A stretch of DNA of 64,000 nt, from assembly GCA_003220265.1 (NCBI GenBank), contig QHRW01000123.1, positions 55,990 through 119,989 of the forward strand. Reading direction: 5' to 3'. Below, one piece after another: positions 17,767 through 26,009 of the stretch. Both the position numbers and the translations under genes were made by a program. This stretch comes from Candidatus Rokuibacteriota bacterium. Its GTDB lineage: Bacteria; Methylomirabilota; Methylomirabilia; Rokubacteriales; CSP1-6. The notes below the pieces were generated by a model. That model was not told the DNA's origin and made no database searches. It was given only the letters and a program-made list of their open reading frames with translations. Positions within the stretch are counted from its first letter, which is position 1; the number at the start of each line of letters is the position of its first letter.

Positions 17767-19926
17767 GTGAGAACGCGACGCCGCATCGCGCTGAGCCTGG
17801 CGGCCGCCCTGGTCGGCGCGGTGGCGCTTCCCGCCGTTGCGCTCGCGCAGACCCAGACAGCGCCGCAGGTTCCCGTCACCGTCGGCACGGTCGGCGGCGA
17901 CGTCACCGTGCTGGCCGACCGCCTGGAGGAAGTCGGCCCCGATCGCCTGCTGGTGGCGACCGGCAACGTGGAGATCACGCGCGGCAAGGCCCGGCTGATC
18001 GCCGACCGGGTGGAGATCAACCGCGAGACGGGCGACGCCGTCGCGCAGGGGCGCGTGGTGTTCTACGACGGCGAGGACCAGCTCACCGGCCGGCGCATCG
18101 ACTACAACCTGAAGACGGGCACCGGCGTCGTCTACGACTCCGAGGCGCGCGTGGCGCCGTACTACCGCATCAGCGGCGAGCGCATGGACCGGCTGGGCGA
18201 GAGCATCTACCGCGTGCAGAAGGGCGTGTTCACGACCTGCCAGGACGATCCGCCGACGTGGTCCTTCCACTACGGCTCCGCCACCGCCGACCTCGAGGAC
18301 TTCATCTACGGCACCGGCGCGTCGTTCTGGGTGAAGGACATCCCGCTCATCCCGTTCGTGCCGTTCTTCGCCGCGGCCATCCGCCGCGAGCGGCAGAGCG
18401 GCTTTCTCTTCCCGCGCGTCGGCAGCTCGGGCCGCAAGGGCTTCGAGGCCGAGATCCCGTTCTACTGGGCGATCTCCGACAGCGCCGACGCCACCATCGC
18501 GCCGATCTATTATTCCAAGCTCGGCGAAGGCGCCAGCGCCGAGTTCCGCTACGTGCTCTCCACGCAGCAGGCCGGCAGCGTCAGCGGCTTCGTGCTGCAG
18601 GAGACGGCCGTCCACGACAGCACCCGCGCGCAGGGCAGCTTCCGCCACGACTGGACGATCGCGCCGGGGCTGGTCTTCAAGGCGGACGTCAACGGGGTCA
18701 CCGACGACCGCGTGCTCGACCAGTTCGGCGACCGGCTGCAGCAGCGCAGCGCCCAGCGCGTGGAGTCGAACCTCTTCCTGACCAAGTCGTGGGAGTCCTG
18801 GAACTTCGTGGGCAACGTCTTCAGCTACCAGGACCTGACCACGCCGCGCCCCATCGAGCTGCGCCGGCTGCCCGACCTGAGCCTGCTGGGCGTGCGGCAG
18901 CCGATCCCGGGCCTGCCCGGCGTCCTCTTCGAGATGGACGCGGGCTACGTCAACTTCGTGCGCGACGTCGGCGCCGCGGGCCAGCGGCTGGACGTGCACC
19001 CGCGCCTGTCCCGCCCGTTCTCGCCGGGCGGGCTCTTCACGCTGACGCCCTTCGTGGGCGGCCGGGTGACCGCCTACGATACGGTGGTGACCGGCACGCG
19101 CCCGACCCCCGGCGTCAACGGCGTCATCGAGCTGACGGAGAAGGAGGCGCGCGTGCGCCGGCTGGCCGAGGCCGGCGCCGATCTGGAGACGAACTTCTCG
19201 CGCATCTACTCGACGGGCGGCGGGCCCTGGAACATCGACGGCCTGCTGCACAGCATCGAGCCGCGCATGCAGTACCTCTGGATCAGCGGCAAGGACAAGA
19301 CGAAGCTGCCGCTGTGGACGGAGGGCGTCGACCGGATTCCCGAGACGGGCCAGCTCGCGTACTCGCTGACCAACCGGGTGCGCGCGCGCACGGTGGCGCC
19401 GCCCGACACCGAGGCCGTCCGCTGGGAGGCGCTGCGGCTCACCGTCGGCCACATCTACGACCTGAAGAAGAACGAGCCCGGCGACCTCTTCGGCACGCTG
19501 ATCATCCAGCCGACCGAGCGCATCGGCGTGCGCGGCGACATCTCGCACAGCGTGCGCGGGCAGGGAATCGAGCTGCTCACCGCCGACCTCAAGGTGCGCC
19601 TCGATCCGCTGCCGTTCTCCGTCTCGGTGGGCTCGCGCTACAGCGACACGGCCAGCATCAACTTCTTCACCACCGGGCTGTCGGCCGAGCTGTCGCGCTT
19701 TCTCGTCGTCCGCAACCTCAACAACTTCGACGCGCGCAGCGGCCGCTTCGTGGAGAGCCGCACGTCCGCCGACATCCGCTTCCAGTGCTGGGCGCTCACC
19801 GTGGAGTTCGTCCACCGCGAGGGGCGCGACGACGAGATCGCCTTCGGCGTGAATCTGCTGGGCGTGGGCGGGCCGTTCCGGACGTCGATCGGCCTGGGCG
19901 CCCTGGAGGGGAGCGGAGAGAAATGA
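17767..19926 (+). CDS. lptD: LptD-type LPS-assembly outer-membrane protein
   Basis: The 719-residue protein begins with a signal peptide (VRTRRRIALSLAAALVG, cleavage near ALA-QT). The periplasmic OstA/LptA-like jellyroll domain follows (about residues 45-130, with ADRVEINRETGDAVAQGRV). The rest is a long beta-barrel region with repeated aromatic strands (FRYVLS, FVLQETAV, LFLTKSWESW). LptD inserts lipopolysaccharide into the outer leaflet, so this supports a Gram-negative envelope. I chose the GTG at 17767 because it gives the signal peptide directly. Only C160-like single cysteines are visible, so the disulfide pattern of E. coli LptD is not apparent. Sugar genes follow. Confidence 0.85.
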   Translation: MRTRRRIALSLAAALVGAVALPAVALAQTQTAPQVPVTVGTVGGDVTVLADRLEEVGPDRLLVATGNVEITRGKARLIADRVEINRETGDAVAQGRVVFYDGEDQLTGRRIDYNLKTGTGVVYDSEARVAPYYRISGERMDRLGESIYRVQKGVFTTCQDDPPTWSFHYGSATADLEDFIYGTGASFWVKDIPLIPFVPFFAAAIRRERQSGFLFPRVGSSGRKGFEAEIPFYWAISDSADATIAPIYYSKLGEGASAEFRYVLSTQQAGSVSGFVLQETAVHDSTRAQGSFRHDWTIAPGLVFKADVNGVTDDRVLDQFGDRLQQRSAQRVESNLFLTKSWESWNFVGNVFSYQDLTTPRPIELRRLPDLSLLGVRQPIPGLPGVLFEMDAGYVNFVRDVGAAGQRLDVHPRLSRPFSPGGLFTLTPFVGGRVTAYDTVVTGTRPTPGVNGVIELTEKEARVRRLAEAGADLETNFSRIYSTGGGPWNIDGLLHSIEPRMQYLWISGKDKTKLPLWTEGVDRIPETGQLAYSLTNRVRARTVAPPDTEAVRWEALRLTVGHIYDLKKNEPGDLFGTLIIQPTERIGVRGDISHSVRGQGIELLTADLKVRLDPLPFSVSVGSRYSDTASINFFTTGLSAELSRFLVVRNLNNFDARSGRFVESRTSADIRFQCWALTVEFVHREGRDDEIAFGVNLLGVGGPFRTSIGLGALEGSGEK

Positions 19927-21020
19927 TCCCGTTCATCGACCTGGCCCGGCAGCACGAGTCCATCAAGGGCGAGCTGATGGCTGCACTGGAGGGCGTGCTG
20001 CGCTCCAGCCGCTTCATCCTGGGCCCGGAGGGCGAGGCGCTCGAGGCCGAGCTGGCCGCGCGCTGCGGCGTGCGCCACGGCATCGGCGTGGGCTCCGGCA
20101 CCGACGCGCTGCGCCTGGCGCTGGCCGCGCTCGGCGTGGGCCCCGGCGACGAGGTGATCACCCCGGCCTTCTCGTTCGTGGCCTCCGCCTCGACCATTGT
20201 GATGACGGGGGCCACGCCGGTCTTCGTCGACGTCGAGCCGGCCACCTTCGCGCTCGACGTCGAGGCGCTCGAGCGCGCGCTGACGCCGCGCACGCGCGCG
20301 ATCGTGGTCGTCCACCTCTACGGGCACCCGGCCCCGATCGATCGCGTGGTGGCGCTGGCCCGCGCGCGCGGCGTGGCGGTCGTGGAGGACACCGCGCAGG
20401 CCATCGGCGCCACCTGGGACAAGCGGCCCGTCGGCGGCTGGGGCGACGTGGCCTGCCTGTCGTTCTATCCCACCAAGAACCTCGGCGCCTGCGGCGACGC
20501 CGGCCTGCTCCTGACCGACCGCGACGACGTGGCCGCGCACGTGCGCCGGCTGCGCCATCACGGCGACACCGGCCGCTATCACCACGTCGAGCTCGGCTAT
20601 TGCAGCCGGCTCGACGAGATGCAGGCCGCGCTGCTGCGCGTGAAGCTGCGCCGGCTGGACGCGTGGACGGACGCGCGCCGGCGGCTGGCCGCGCGTTACC
20701 GCACGCTCCTGGCCGGCCTGCCGCTGGGGCTGCCGGGCGAGCACGCGCGGGCGCGCCACATCTATCACCTCTTCAGCGTGCGCCACCCGCAGCGCGACGC
20801 CCTCGCCAAGGCCCTCGCCGATCTCGGCGTGGGCACCGCCGTGCACTACCCGCTGCCGGTGCCGGGACAGCCGCTCTTCGGCGACAAGGACGAGCGGCGC
20901 TTCCCCGAGGCGTGGCGCGCCTCGCGCGAGGTGCTGTCGCTGCCGTGCTTCCCCGAGCTGACCGACGCCGAGGCCGACGAGGTGGCCGCGGCTGTCCGGA
21001 CGGCACTCGAGAGGCTGTGA
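19923..21020 (+). CDS. DegT/DnrJ/EryC1/StrS-family sugar aminotransferase
   Basis: The 365-residue PLP enzyme transfers an amino group to a keto-sugar nucleotide. The PLP lysine is K185 in SFYPTKNLGACGDAG, and GVGSGTDALRLAL, VEDTAQAIGA and HYPLPVPGQPLF are family landmarks. The ATG overlaps the lptD stop (ATGA), and the nucleotide-sugar dehydrogenase follows after 4 bases. It probably makes an amino sugar for surface polysaccharide or lipid A/O-antigen. WbpE- or ArnB-like members are the nearest by eye. The exact sugar cannot be stated. Confidence 0.9.
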   Translation: MIPFIDLARQHESIKGELMAALEGVLRSSRFILGPEGEALEAELAARCGVRHGIGVGSGTDALRLALAALGVGPGDEVITPAFSFVASASTIVMTGATPVFVDVEPATFALDVEALERALTPRTRAIVVVHLYGHPAPIDRVVALARARGVAVVEDTAQAIGATWDKRPVGGWGDVACLSFYPTKNLGACGDAGLLLTDRDDVAAHVRRLRHHGDTGRYHHVELGYCSRLDEMQAALLRVKLRRLDAWTDARRRLAARYRTLLAGLPLGLPGEHARARHIYHLFSVRHPQRDALAKALADLGVGTAVHYPLPVPGQPLFGDKDERRFPEAWRASREVLSLPCFPELTDAEADEVAAAVRTALERL

Positions 21021-21024
21021 GGCG

Positions 21025-22335
21025 ATGAACGACATCGCGCGGGCGCTGCGCGCGCGGCTGGCCGGCCAGCCGACGATCGGCATCGTGGGCCTCGGCTACG
21101 TGGGCCTGCCGCTGGCCGTGGCCTTCGCGGAGTCGGGCGCCAGCGTGATCGGCGCCGACCTCGACCCGCAACGCGTGGCGGCCATCCGCGCGGGCCGCAG
21201 CTTCATCGAGGACGTGCCGGCGGCGGCGCTCGGCGAGCTGGTGGCGGCCGGGCGGCTGGGCGCGGCCGACGACGTGGCGGCGCTGAAGGACTGCGACGCC
21301 ATCATCATCTGCGTGCCGACGCCGCTCGGCAAATCGAAGGAGCCCGACATCTCCTTCATCGTGAGCGCGGCCGACGCCGTCGCCGCCATCATCCGCCCCG
21401 GCCAGCTCGTGGTGCTGGAGTCCACGACGTACCCGGGCACGACGCAGGAGGTGCTGCTGCCGCGCTTCGAGGCGCGCGGCATCGCGGCCGGCGAGGACTT
21501 CTTCCTGGCCTTCTCGCCGGAGCGGATCGATCCCGGGAACACGCGCTACACGCTGCGCGACATCCCCAAGGTGGTCGGCGGCCTCACCGAGGCCTGTCGC
21601 GAGCTGGCGGCCGCGCTGTACGGACGCATCACCCAGGTGGTCCCGGTCTCGAGCCCGGAGACGGCCGAGATGGTCAAGCTGTTCGAGAACACCTTCCGCT
21701 CGGTCAACATCGCGCTCGTCAACGAGTTCGCCATCATGTGCCGCAAGCTCGGGCTCTCCGTGTGGGAGGTCATCGGCGCCGCCGCCACCAAGCCATTCGG
21801 CTTCATGCCGTTCTACCCGGGCCCCGGCCTCGGCGGCCACTGCCTGCCGTCCGATCCGTACTATCTGTCCTGGAAAGTGCGGCTGGAGGGCTACGAGCCG
21901 CGCTTCATCACGTTTGCCGACGAGATCAACCGCCGCATGCCGGAGTACGTCGTGGGGCTCGTCACCGACGCGCTCAACGCGCGCGAGCGCGCGGTGCGCG
22001 GCAGCCGCATCCTCGTGCTGGGCGTGGCCTACAAGCCCAACGTGGGCGACACGCGCGACTCGCCGGCGCTGGAGATCTTCGACACGCTGCTGGTGAAGGG
22101 CGCCCGCGTCGAGTACCACGATCCGCTGGTGCCGGCGCTCAGCGTGGGCGGGGCGCGGCGCGAGTCGCTCGACTGGCGCACGCTGGACCTCGGGGCCTGG
22201 GACGTCGTGCTCGTGCTCACGGCGCACGCGTCGTACGACTGGGCGGCCGTCGTGCGCGGCGCGCGCCTCGTCATCGACACCCGCAACGCGACGGGAGCGC
22301 TCGGGCCCGCGCCGGCCAACGTGATCCGGCTCTAG
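21025..22335 (+). CDS. Nucleotide-sugar 6-dehydrogenase, WbpA/WbpO type
   Basis: This 436-residue enzyme oxidises the C6 hydroxyl of a UDP-sugar to the uronic acid with two NAD. The NAD site is IGIVGLGYVGLPLA at residues 18-31. The catalytic cysteine is C273 in GLGGHCLPSDP, and the C-terminal domain has GVAYKPNVGDTRDSPALEI. The motifs resemble UDP-N-acetylglucosamine/galactosamine dehydrogenases more than UDP-glucose dehydrogenase. Next to a DegT-type aminotransferase it could supply a 3-amino-uronic acid, as in WbpA/WbpE pathways. That pathway assignment is an inference. Confidence 0.9.
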   Translation: MNDIARALRARLAGQPTIGIVGLGYVGLPLAVAFAESGASVIGADLDPQRVAAIRAGRSFIEDVPAAALGELVAAGRLGAADDVAALKDCDAIIICVPTPLGKSKEPDISFIVSAADAVAAIIRPGQLVVLESTTYPGTTQEVLLPRFEARGIAAGEDFFLAFSPERIDPGNTRYTLRDIPKVVGGLTEACRELAAALYGRITQVVPVSSPETAEMVKLFENTFRSVNIALVNEFAIMCRKLGLSVWEVIGAAATKPFGFMPFYPGPGLGGHCLPSDPYYLSWKVRLEGYEPRFITFADEINRRMPEYVVGLVTDALNARERAVRGSRILVLGVAYKPNVGDTRDSPALEIFDTLLVKGARVEYHDPLVPALSVGGARRESLDWRTLDLGAWDVVLVLTAHASYDWAAVVRGARLVIDTRNATGALGPAPANVIRL

Positions 22336-22346
22336 CCCGGCCGGCC

Positions 22347-23219
22347 ATGCTGAGCGCCGTCCTCGCCTCGCTGCGGCCGCAGCAGTGGGTCAAGAACCTG
22401 TTCGTCTTCGGCGGACTGATCTTCGCCCAGCGCCTGTTCACGCCGTCGGTGTGGCCAGCGCTCGGCGCCTTCGCGATCTTCTGCGGGCTCTCCGGCGCCA
22501 TCTACCTGCTCAACGACGTGGCCGACCGCCACAAGGATCGCCTGCATCCCGAGAAGCGCCACCGCCCCATCGCCGCCGGCCGCCTCACCCCGCGCGTGGC
22601 GGTGGCCGTGGCCGCCGTGCTGATCGTGGTGGGGCTCGCGCTCGGCGTGTGGCTCTCGCCGCGCTTCGCGGCCGCCGCGGTCGCCTACGTGGTGCTGCTG
22701 GTGGCGTACTCGGCGTGGCTCAAGCACGTGGTCATCGTGGACGTCCTGGTGGTGGCCAGCGGCTTCGTGCTGCGCGCGGTGGCCGGCGCGCTGGTCATCG
22801 ACGTGGCGATCTCCGGGTGGCTTTTGATCTGCACCATCCTGCTGGCGCTGTTCCTGGCCCTCGGCAAGCGCCGGCACGAGGTGCTCACGCTGGAGGCGAG
22901 CGCGGCGCGCCACCGGCCGATCCTGGCCGAGTACAGCGCGGGCCTGCTCGATCAGATGGTGGCGGTGGTGACGGCCTCCACGGTGACGACCTACGCGCTC
23001 TACACGATGTCGCCGGAGACGGTGGCCAAGTTCCACACCTCGCTCCTCCCCGCCACGCTGCCCTTCGTCCTCTACGGGATCTTCCGCTACCTCTACCTGC
23101 TCTACCACCGCCGGCTCGGCGGCAATCCCTCGGAGATCGTCCTCCGCGACCGCGCGCTGCTGATCAACGCCGTGTTATGGCTGATCACGGTCCTGTTGAT
23201 CATCTATGGGACTGGTTAG
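22347..23219 (+). CDS. UbiA-family prenyltransferase, decaprenyl-phosphate phosphoribosyltransferase-like
   Basis: The 290-residue membrane protein has about eight or nine helices and the Mg-prenyl site NDVADRHKDRLHPEKRHRPI from residue 56. The start LRPQQWVKNLFVF resembles the mycobacterial enzyme that joins PRPP to decaprenyl phosphate, the first step to decaprenyl-phosphoryl arabinose. Other UbiA enzymes make quinones or hemes, but those have different loops. Placed after sugar-nucleotide genes and LptD, a role in a lipid-linked pentose donor for the envelope is likely. Its TAG stop is followed at once by a two-hairpin repeat. Confidence 0.8.
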   Translation: MLSAVLASLRPQQWVKNLFVFGGLIFAQRLFTPSVWPALGAFAIFCGLSGAIYLLNDVADRHKDRLHPEKRHRPIAAGRLTPRVAVAVAAVLIVVGLALGVWLSPRFAAAAVAYVVLLVAYSAWLKHVVIVDVLVVASGFVLRAVAGALVIDVAISGWLLICTILLALFLALGKRRHEVLTLEASAARHRPILAEYSAGLLDQMVAVVTASTVTTYALYTMSPETVAKFHTSLLPATLPFVLYGIFRYLYLLYHRRLGGNPSEIVLRDRALLINAVLWLITVLLIIYGTG

Positions 23220-23288
23220 ATGGGGGGCCTCGGAGGGCCCCCCAAGCCCCCCAAGCGCTCGGCGCGGCCCGGCGGAGCCGTGCCACGC
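23220..23288 (-). repeat. Two-hairpin repeat, copy C1
   Basis: This unit starts directly at the stop codon of the UbiA-type gene (TAG then ATGGGGGG). It carries the G-rich hairpin TGGGGGGCC-TCGGA-GGGCCCCCC and then the GC-rich hairpin around CCCGGCGGAGCCGTGCCACG. Relative to copy A it is inverted. A second unit follows with a period of exactly 80 bases. Confidence 0.75.
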
Positions 23289-23299
23289 GATTGTTATAG

Positions 23300-23366
23300 A
23301 TGGAGGGCCCGAGATGGCCCCCAAACCCCCCGACGCTCGGCGCGGCCCGGCGGAGCCGTGCCACGC
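23300..23366 (-). repeat. Two-hairpin repeat, copy C2
   Basis: This is a tandem neighbour of the previous unit, in the same orientation and 80 bases further on. It reads TATAGATGGAGGGCCCGAGATGGCCCCC-like at its G-rich end and shares the block CTCGGCGCGGCCCGGCGGAG with its neighbour. The gap 23220-23424 holds nothing else recognisable apart from the start region of the DUF362 gene. Confidence 0.75.
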
Positions 23367-23424
23367 CTTGATGACCGGCTCGAGGCAGCGGTGCGGTGCT
23401 CGGCGGGCGTAGAATGATCGGACG

Positions 23425-24501
23425 ATGAAGAGTCAGGTGGCGATTCTCCGCACGCGGCCCGAGACGGTGGTGGAGGACTACGGGCGGCTGATGCGGCTGG
23501 TGAAGTACGACCAGGTCCTTCCGCGCGATCAGGACCTGATCCTCAAGCTGAACCTGTCGTGGACGAAGTACTTTCCGGCGTGCTCGAGCCAGCCGTGGCA
23601 GGTGGACGGCGTGCTGAAGACGCTGGTGGACGACGGTTACGACCGCAAGCGCCTCTTCCCCGTCGAGAACAAGACGGTGGTGACGAACCCCGTCGAGGGC
23701 TGCCGCAACAACAAGTGGGCGCCGGTGCTGAAGCGCCACGGCGTGCCGTTCATCCCGCTCCCCGACGTCGAGTGGATCGTGTACCCGTTCAAGTCGCCGC
23801 TGCTCAAGCTGAACCGGATCTTCCCGGAGGGCATCGAGATCCCGAAGATGTACGTCGGGAAGAATGTGTGCCACCTGCCTACTCAAAAAGTCCACGGGCA
23901 CAGCGTCACGACCGGCGCGATCAAGAACTCGTTCGGTGGCTTGCTGAAGGAAGTGCGTCACTACGCGCACGAGTTCATCCACGAGGTCATGGTCGACCTC
24001 ATGTACATGCAGCGCGAGCTGCACCCGAGCACGTTCGCCGTGATGGACGGCACGGTGATGGGCGACGGCGCGGGCCCGCGCACGATGATCCCGCGCGTGG
24101 GCAACCTCATCCTGGCCTCGGCCGACCAGGTGGCCATCGACGCCATGGCCGCGAAGATCATGGGCTTCGACCCGTTCTCGATCCCGTACTTGAAGATGTG
24201 CCACGAGCGCGGCCTCGGCGTGGCCGACCCGCGCGAGATCGAGATCGTGGGCGATGCCGACGCCGCCCGGCTCGACATGGGCTTCAAGACCAGCCGCAGC
24301 CTCGTCATCTGGGGTGACCAGCTCATCCGCCGGGGGCCGCTGCGGCCGCTCAAGCGGCTGCTGCTCCACTCGCCGCTGATGGTGTGGGCGCCGTTCGCCT
24401 CGAACGTCTACCACGACCTCCTCTGGTATCCGACCGTCGGCCGGGCGCGCATCCGCGAGTTCGCGGCCACGCCGTGGGGCCGCCTCTTCGAGCGGTACTG
24501 A
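23425..24501 (+). CDS. DUF362-domain protein
   Basis: The 358-residue protein shows the DUF362 pattern of a conserved KLNLSWTK start block, a central VCHLPTQKVHGHSVTTGAIKN-type segment and a later DGTVMGDGAGP and ASADQVAIDAMAAKIMGFDP. Some DUF362 proteins carry ferredoxin clusters, but no 4-cysteine cluster is seen here. The histidines at HGHS and the HYAHEFIHE run could bind a metal. The function of the family is unknown. It stands between the envelope cluster and gltX, ending one base before the gltX ATG, so it is probably co-transcribed with gltX. Confidence 0.75.
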   Translation: MKSQVAILRTRPETVVEDYGRLMRLVKYDQVLPRDQDLILKLNLSWTKYFPACSSQPWQVDGVLKTLVDDGYDRKRLFPVENKTVVTNPVEGCRNNKWAPVLKRHGVPFIPLPDVEWIVYPFKSPLLKLNRIFPEGIEIPKMYVGKNVCHLPTQKVHGHSVTTGAIKNSFGGLLKEVRHYAHEFIHEVMVDLMYMQRELHPSTFAVMDGTVMGDGAGPRTMIPRVGNLILASADQVAIDAMAAKIMGFDPFSIPYLKMCHERGLGVADPREIEIVGDADAARLDMGFKTSRSLVIWGDQLIRRGPLRPLKRLLLHSPLMVWAPFASNVYHDLLWYPTVGRARIREFAATPWGRLFERY

Positions 24502-24502
24502 G

Positions 24503-25912
24503 ATGCCCGACGCCGGAATCCGCGTTCGCTTCGCGCCGAGCCCGACCGGGCATCTCCACGTGGGCGGCGTCCGCACCGCGCTCTTCAACTGGCTCTTCGC
24601 GCGCCACCACGGCGGGACCTTCATCCTGCGCATCGAGGACACCGACCGCTCGCGCTCGACCGAGGAGAACCTCGGCTTCGTCCTCGACGCGCTCACCTGG
24701 CTCGGCCTCGACTGGGACGAGGGGCCGCCGGCGCCGGGCTACCGCCAGACGGAGCGCTTCGATCTCTATCGCGCCCATGCCGAGCGGCTGCTGCGCGCCG
24801 GCCGCGCGTACTACTGCGACTGTCCGCCGGCGCAGCTCGAAGCCGAGCGCAAGGCGGCCGAGGCGCGCAAGGAGACCTTCCGCTACTCCGGGCGCTGTCG
24901 CGATCGCGGCCTCGCCGCCGGCGCGCTGCGCCTGCGCATCCCCGACGAGGGCAGCACGGTCGTGCACGACCTGATCCATGGCCCCGTCGTGTTCGAGCAC
25001 CGCCAGCTCGACGACTGGATCCTCGTGCGCACCGACGGCACGCCGACCTACAACTTCTGCGTGGTGGTGGACGACGTGGACATGCGCATCACCCACGTCA
25101 TCCGCGGCAACGACCACCTGTCGAATACGCCCAAGCAGGTCCTCTGCTACGAGGCGCTCGACTACCCGGTGCCGCAGTTCGCCCACGCCTCGATGATCCT
25201 CGGCCCCGACCGCAGCCGCCTCAGCAAGCGCCACGGGGCCACGTCGGTGCAGGCGTTTCGCGACGAGGGCATCCTGCCGGAGGCCATGGTCAACTACCTG
25301 GCGCGCCTGGGCTGGTCGCACGGCGACCAGGAGATCTTCACGCGCCAGGAGCTGATCGAGCGCTTCGACGTCAAGGACGTGGCGTCCTCCGGCGCCATCT
25401 TCGACCGCACCAAGCTCGAGTGGTTCTCGCACGAGTACTTGAAGATGACCGACGGCGCGCGCCTGGCCGCCATGGCGATCCCGTTCATCGAGCGCGCCGG
25501 CCTGCCGGTGCCCGCGGACCGCGCGCGGCTGGCCGCGATGCTGGAGACGCTGCGCGAGCGCGCCAAGACGCTGGTCGAGCTGGTCGAGGTCGGCCGCTTC
25601 TACTTCGAGCGCCCGCGCGAGTACGAGCCGAAGGCGGCCGAGAAGTTCCTCACCGTCGACGGCGCCCAGCGGCTCCAGCGCCTCATCGAGCTCGTACAGG
25701 CAGCGGAGCCGTTCACCGCTGAGGTGATCGAGACCGCCGTGCGTGCGCTCGCCGCCGAGCTCTCGCTGAAGCTGGTCGACATCGCCCAGCTCGCACGGCT
25801 CGCGGTGACGGGACGCACAGCCTCGCCGCCCATCTTCCAGGTCCTCGCGCTGCTCGGCCGCGACGAGACACTGGTCCGTCTACGCGCTGTCCAGGTCGCG
25901 ATCGCGCGATGA
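24503..25912 (+). CDS. gltX: Glutamyl-tRNA synthetase
   Basis: The 469-residue class I synthetase charges tRNA-Glu. The HIGH-like motif is APSPTGHLHVGG at residues 11-22, and the KMSKS-like motif is SRLSKRHGATSV. A zinc-binding knuckle YYCDCPP with a later GRCRD is present. The anticodon-binding C-terminal helices complete the normal length. The ATG at 24503 follows the DUF362 stop by one base. A discriminating GluRS and a GlxRS look alike in motifs, so the tRNA range is not determined. Confidence 0.95.
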   Translation: MPDAGIRVRFAPSPTGHLHVGGVRTALFNWLFARHHGGTFILRIEDTDRSRSTEENLGFVLDALTWLGLDWDEGPPAPGYRQTERFDLYRAHAERLLRAGRAYYCDCPPAQLEAERKAAEARKETFRYSGRCRDRGLAAGALRLRIPDEGSTVVHDLIHGPVVFEHRQLDDWILVRTDGTPTYNFCVVVDDVDMRITHVIRGNDHLSNTPKQVLCYEALDYPVPQFAHASMILGPDRSRLSKRHGATSVQAFRDEGILPEAMVNYLARLGWSHGDQEIFTRQELIERFDVKDVASSGAIFDRTKLEWFSHEYLKMTDGARLAAMAIPFIERAGLPVPADRARLAAMLETLRERAKTLVELVEVGRFYFERPREYEPKAAEKFLTVDGAQRLQRLIELVQAAEPFTAEVIETAVRALAAELSLKLVDIAQLARLAVTGRTASPPIFQVLALLGRDETLVRLRAVQVAIAR

Positions 25913-25930
25913 CAGCTCGTTACGCGATCC

Positions 25931-26001
25931 CGAGGCGCGCCACGGCCGTGCCGGGGCGCGTCCGAGCGTTGGGGGTCTGGGGGCCATGTCGGGGCCCCCA
26001 G
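25931..26001 (+). repeat. Two-hairpin repeat, copy D
   Basis: The gap between gltX and the phosphatase gene holds one unit in forward orientation: a GCGCGCCACGGCC...GGGGCGCG hairpin, then CTGGGGGCC-ATGTCGG-GGCCCCCAG (9-bp stem). It ends 8 bases before the phosphatase start codon. About 31 bases of its second half are identical to the copy inside that gene. Confidence 0.8.
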
Positions 26002-26009
26002 GACGAAGG

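Noticed and set aside
23220..23366. Two tandem units with an 80-base period look like a minimal CRISPR or satellite
   Set aside because: Only two units occur, the spacers are not unique inserts of fixed length, and the same unit is found singly elsewhere between genes.
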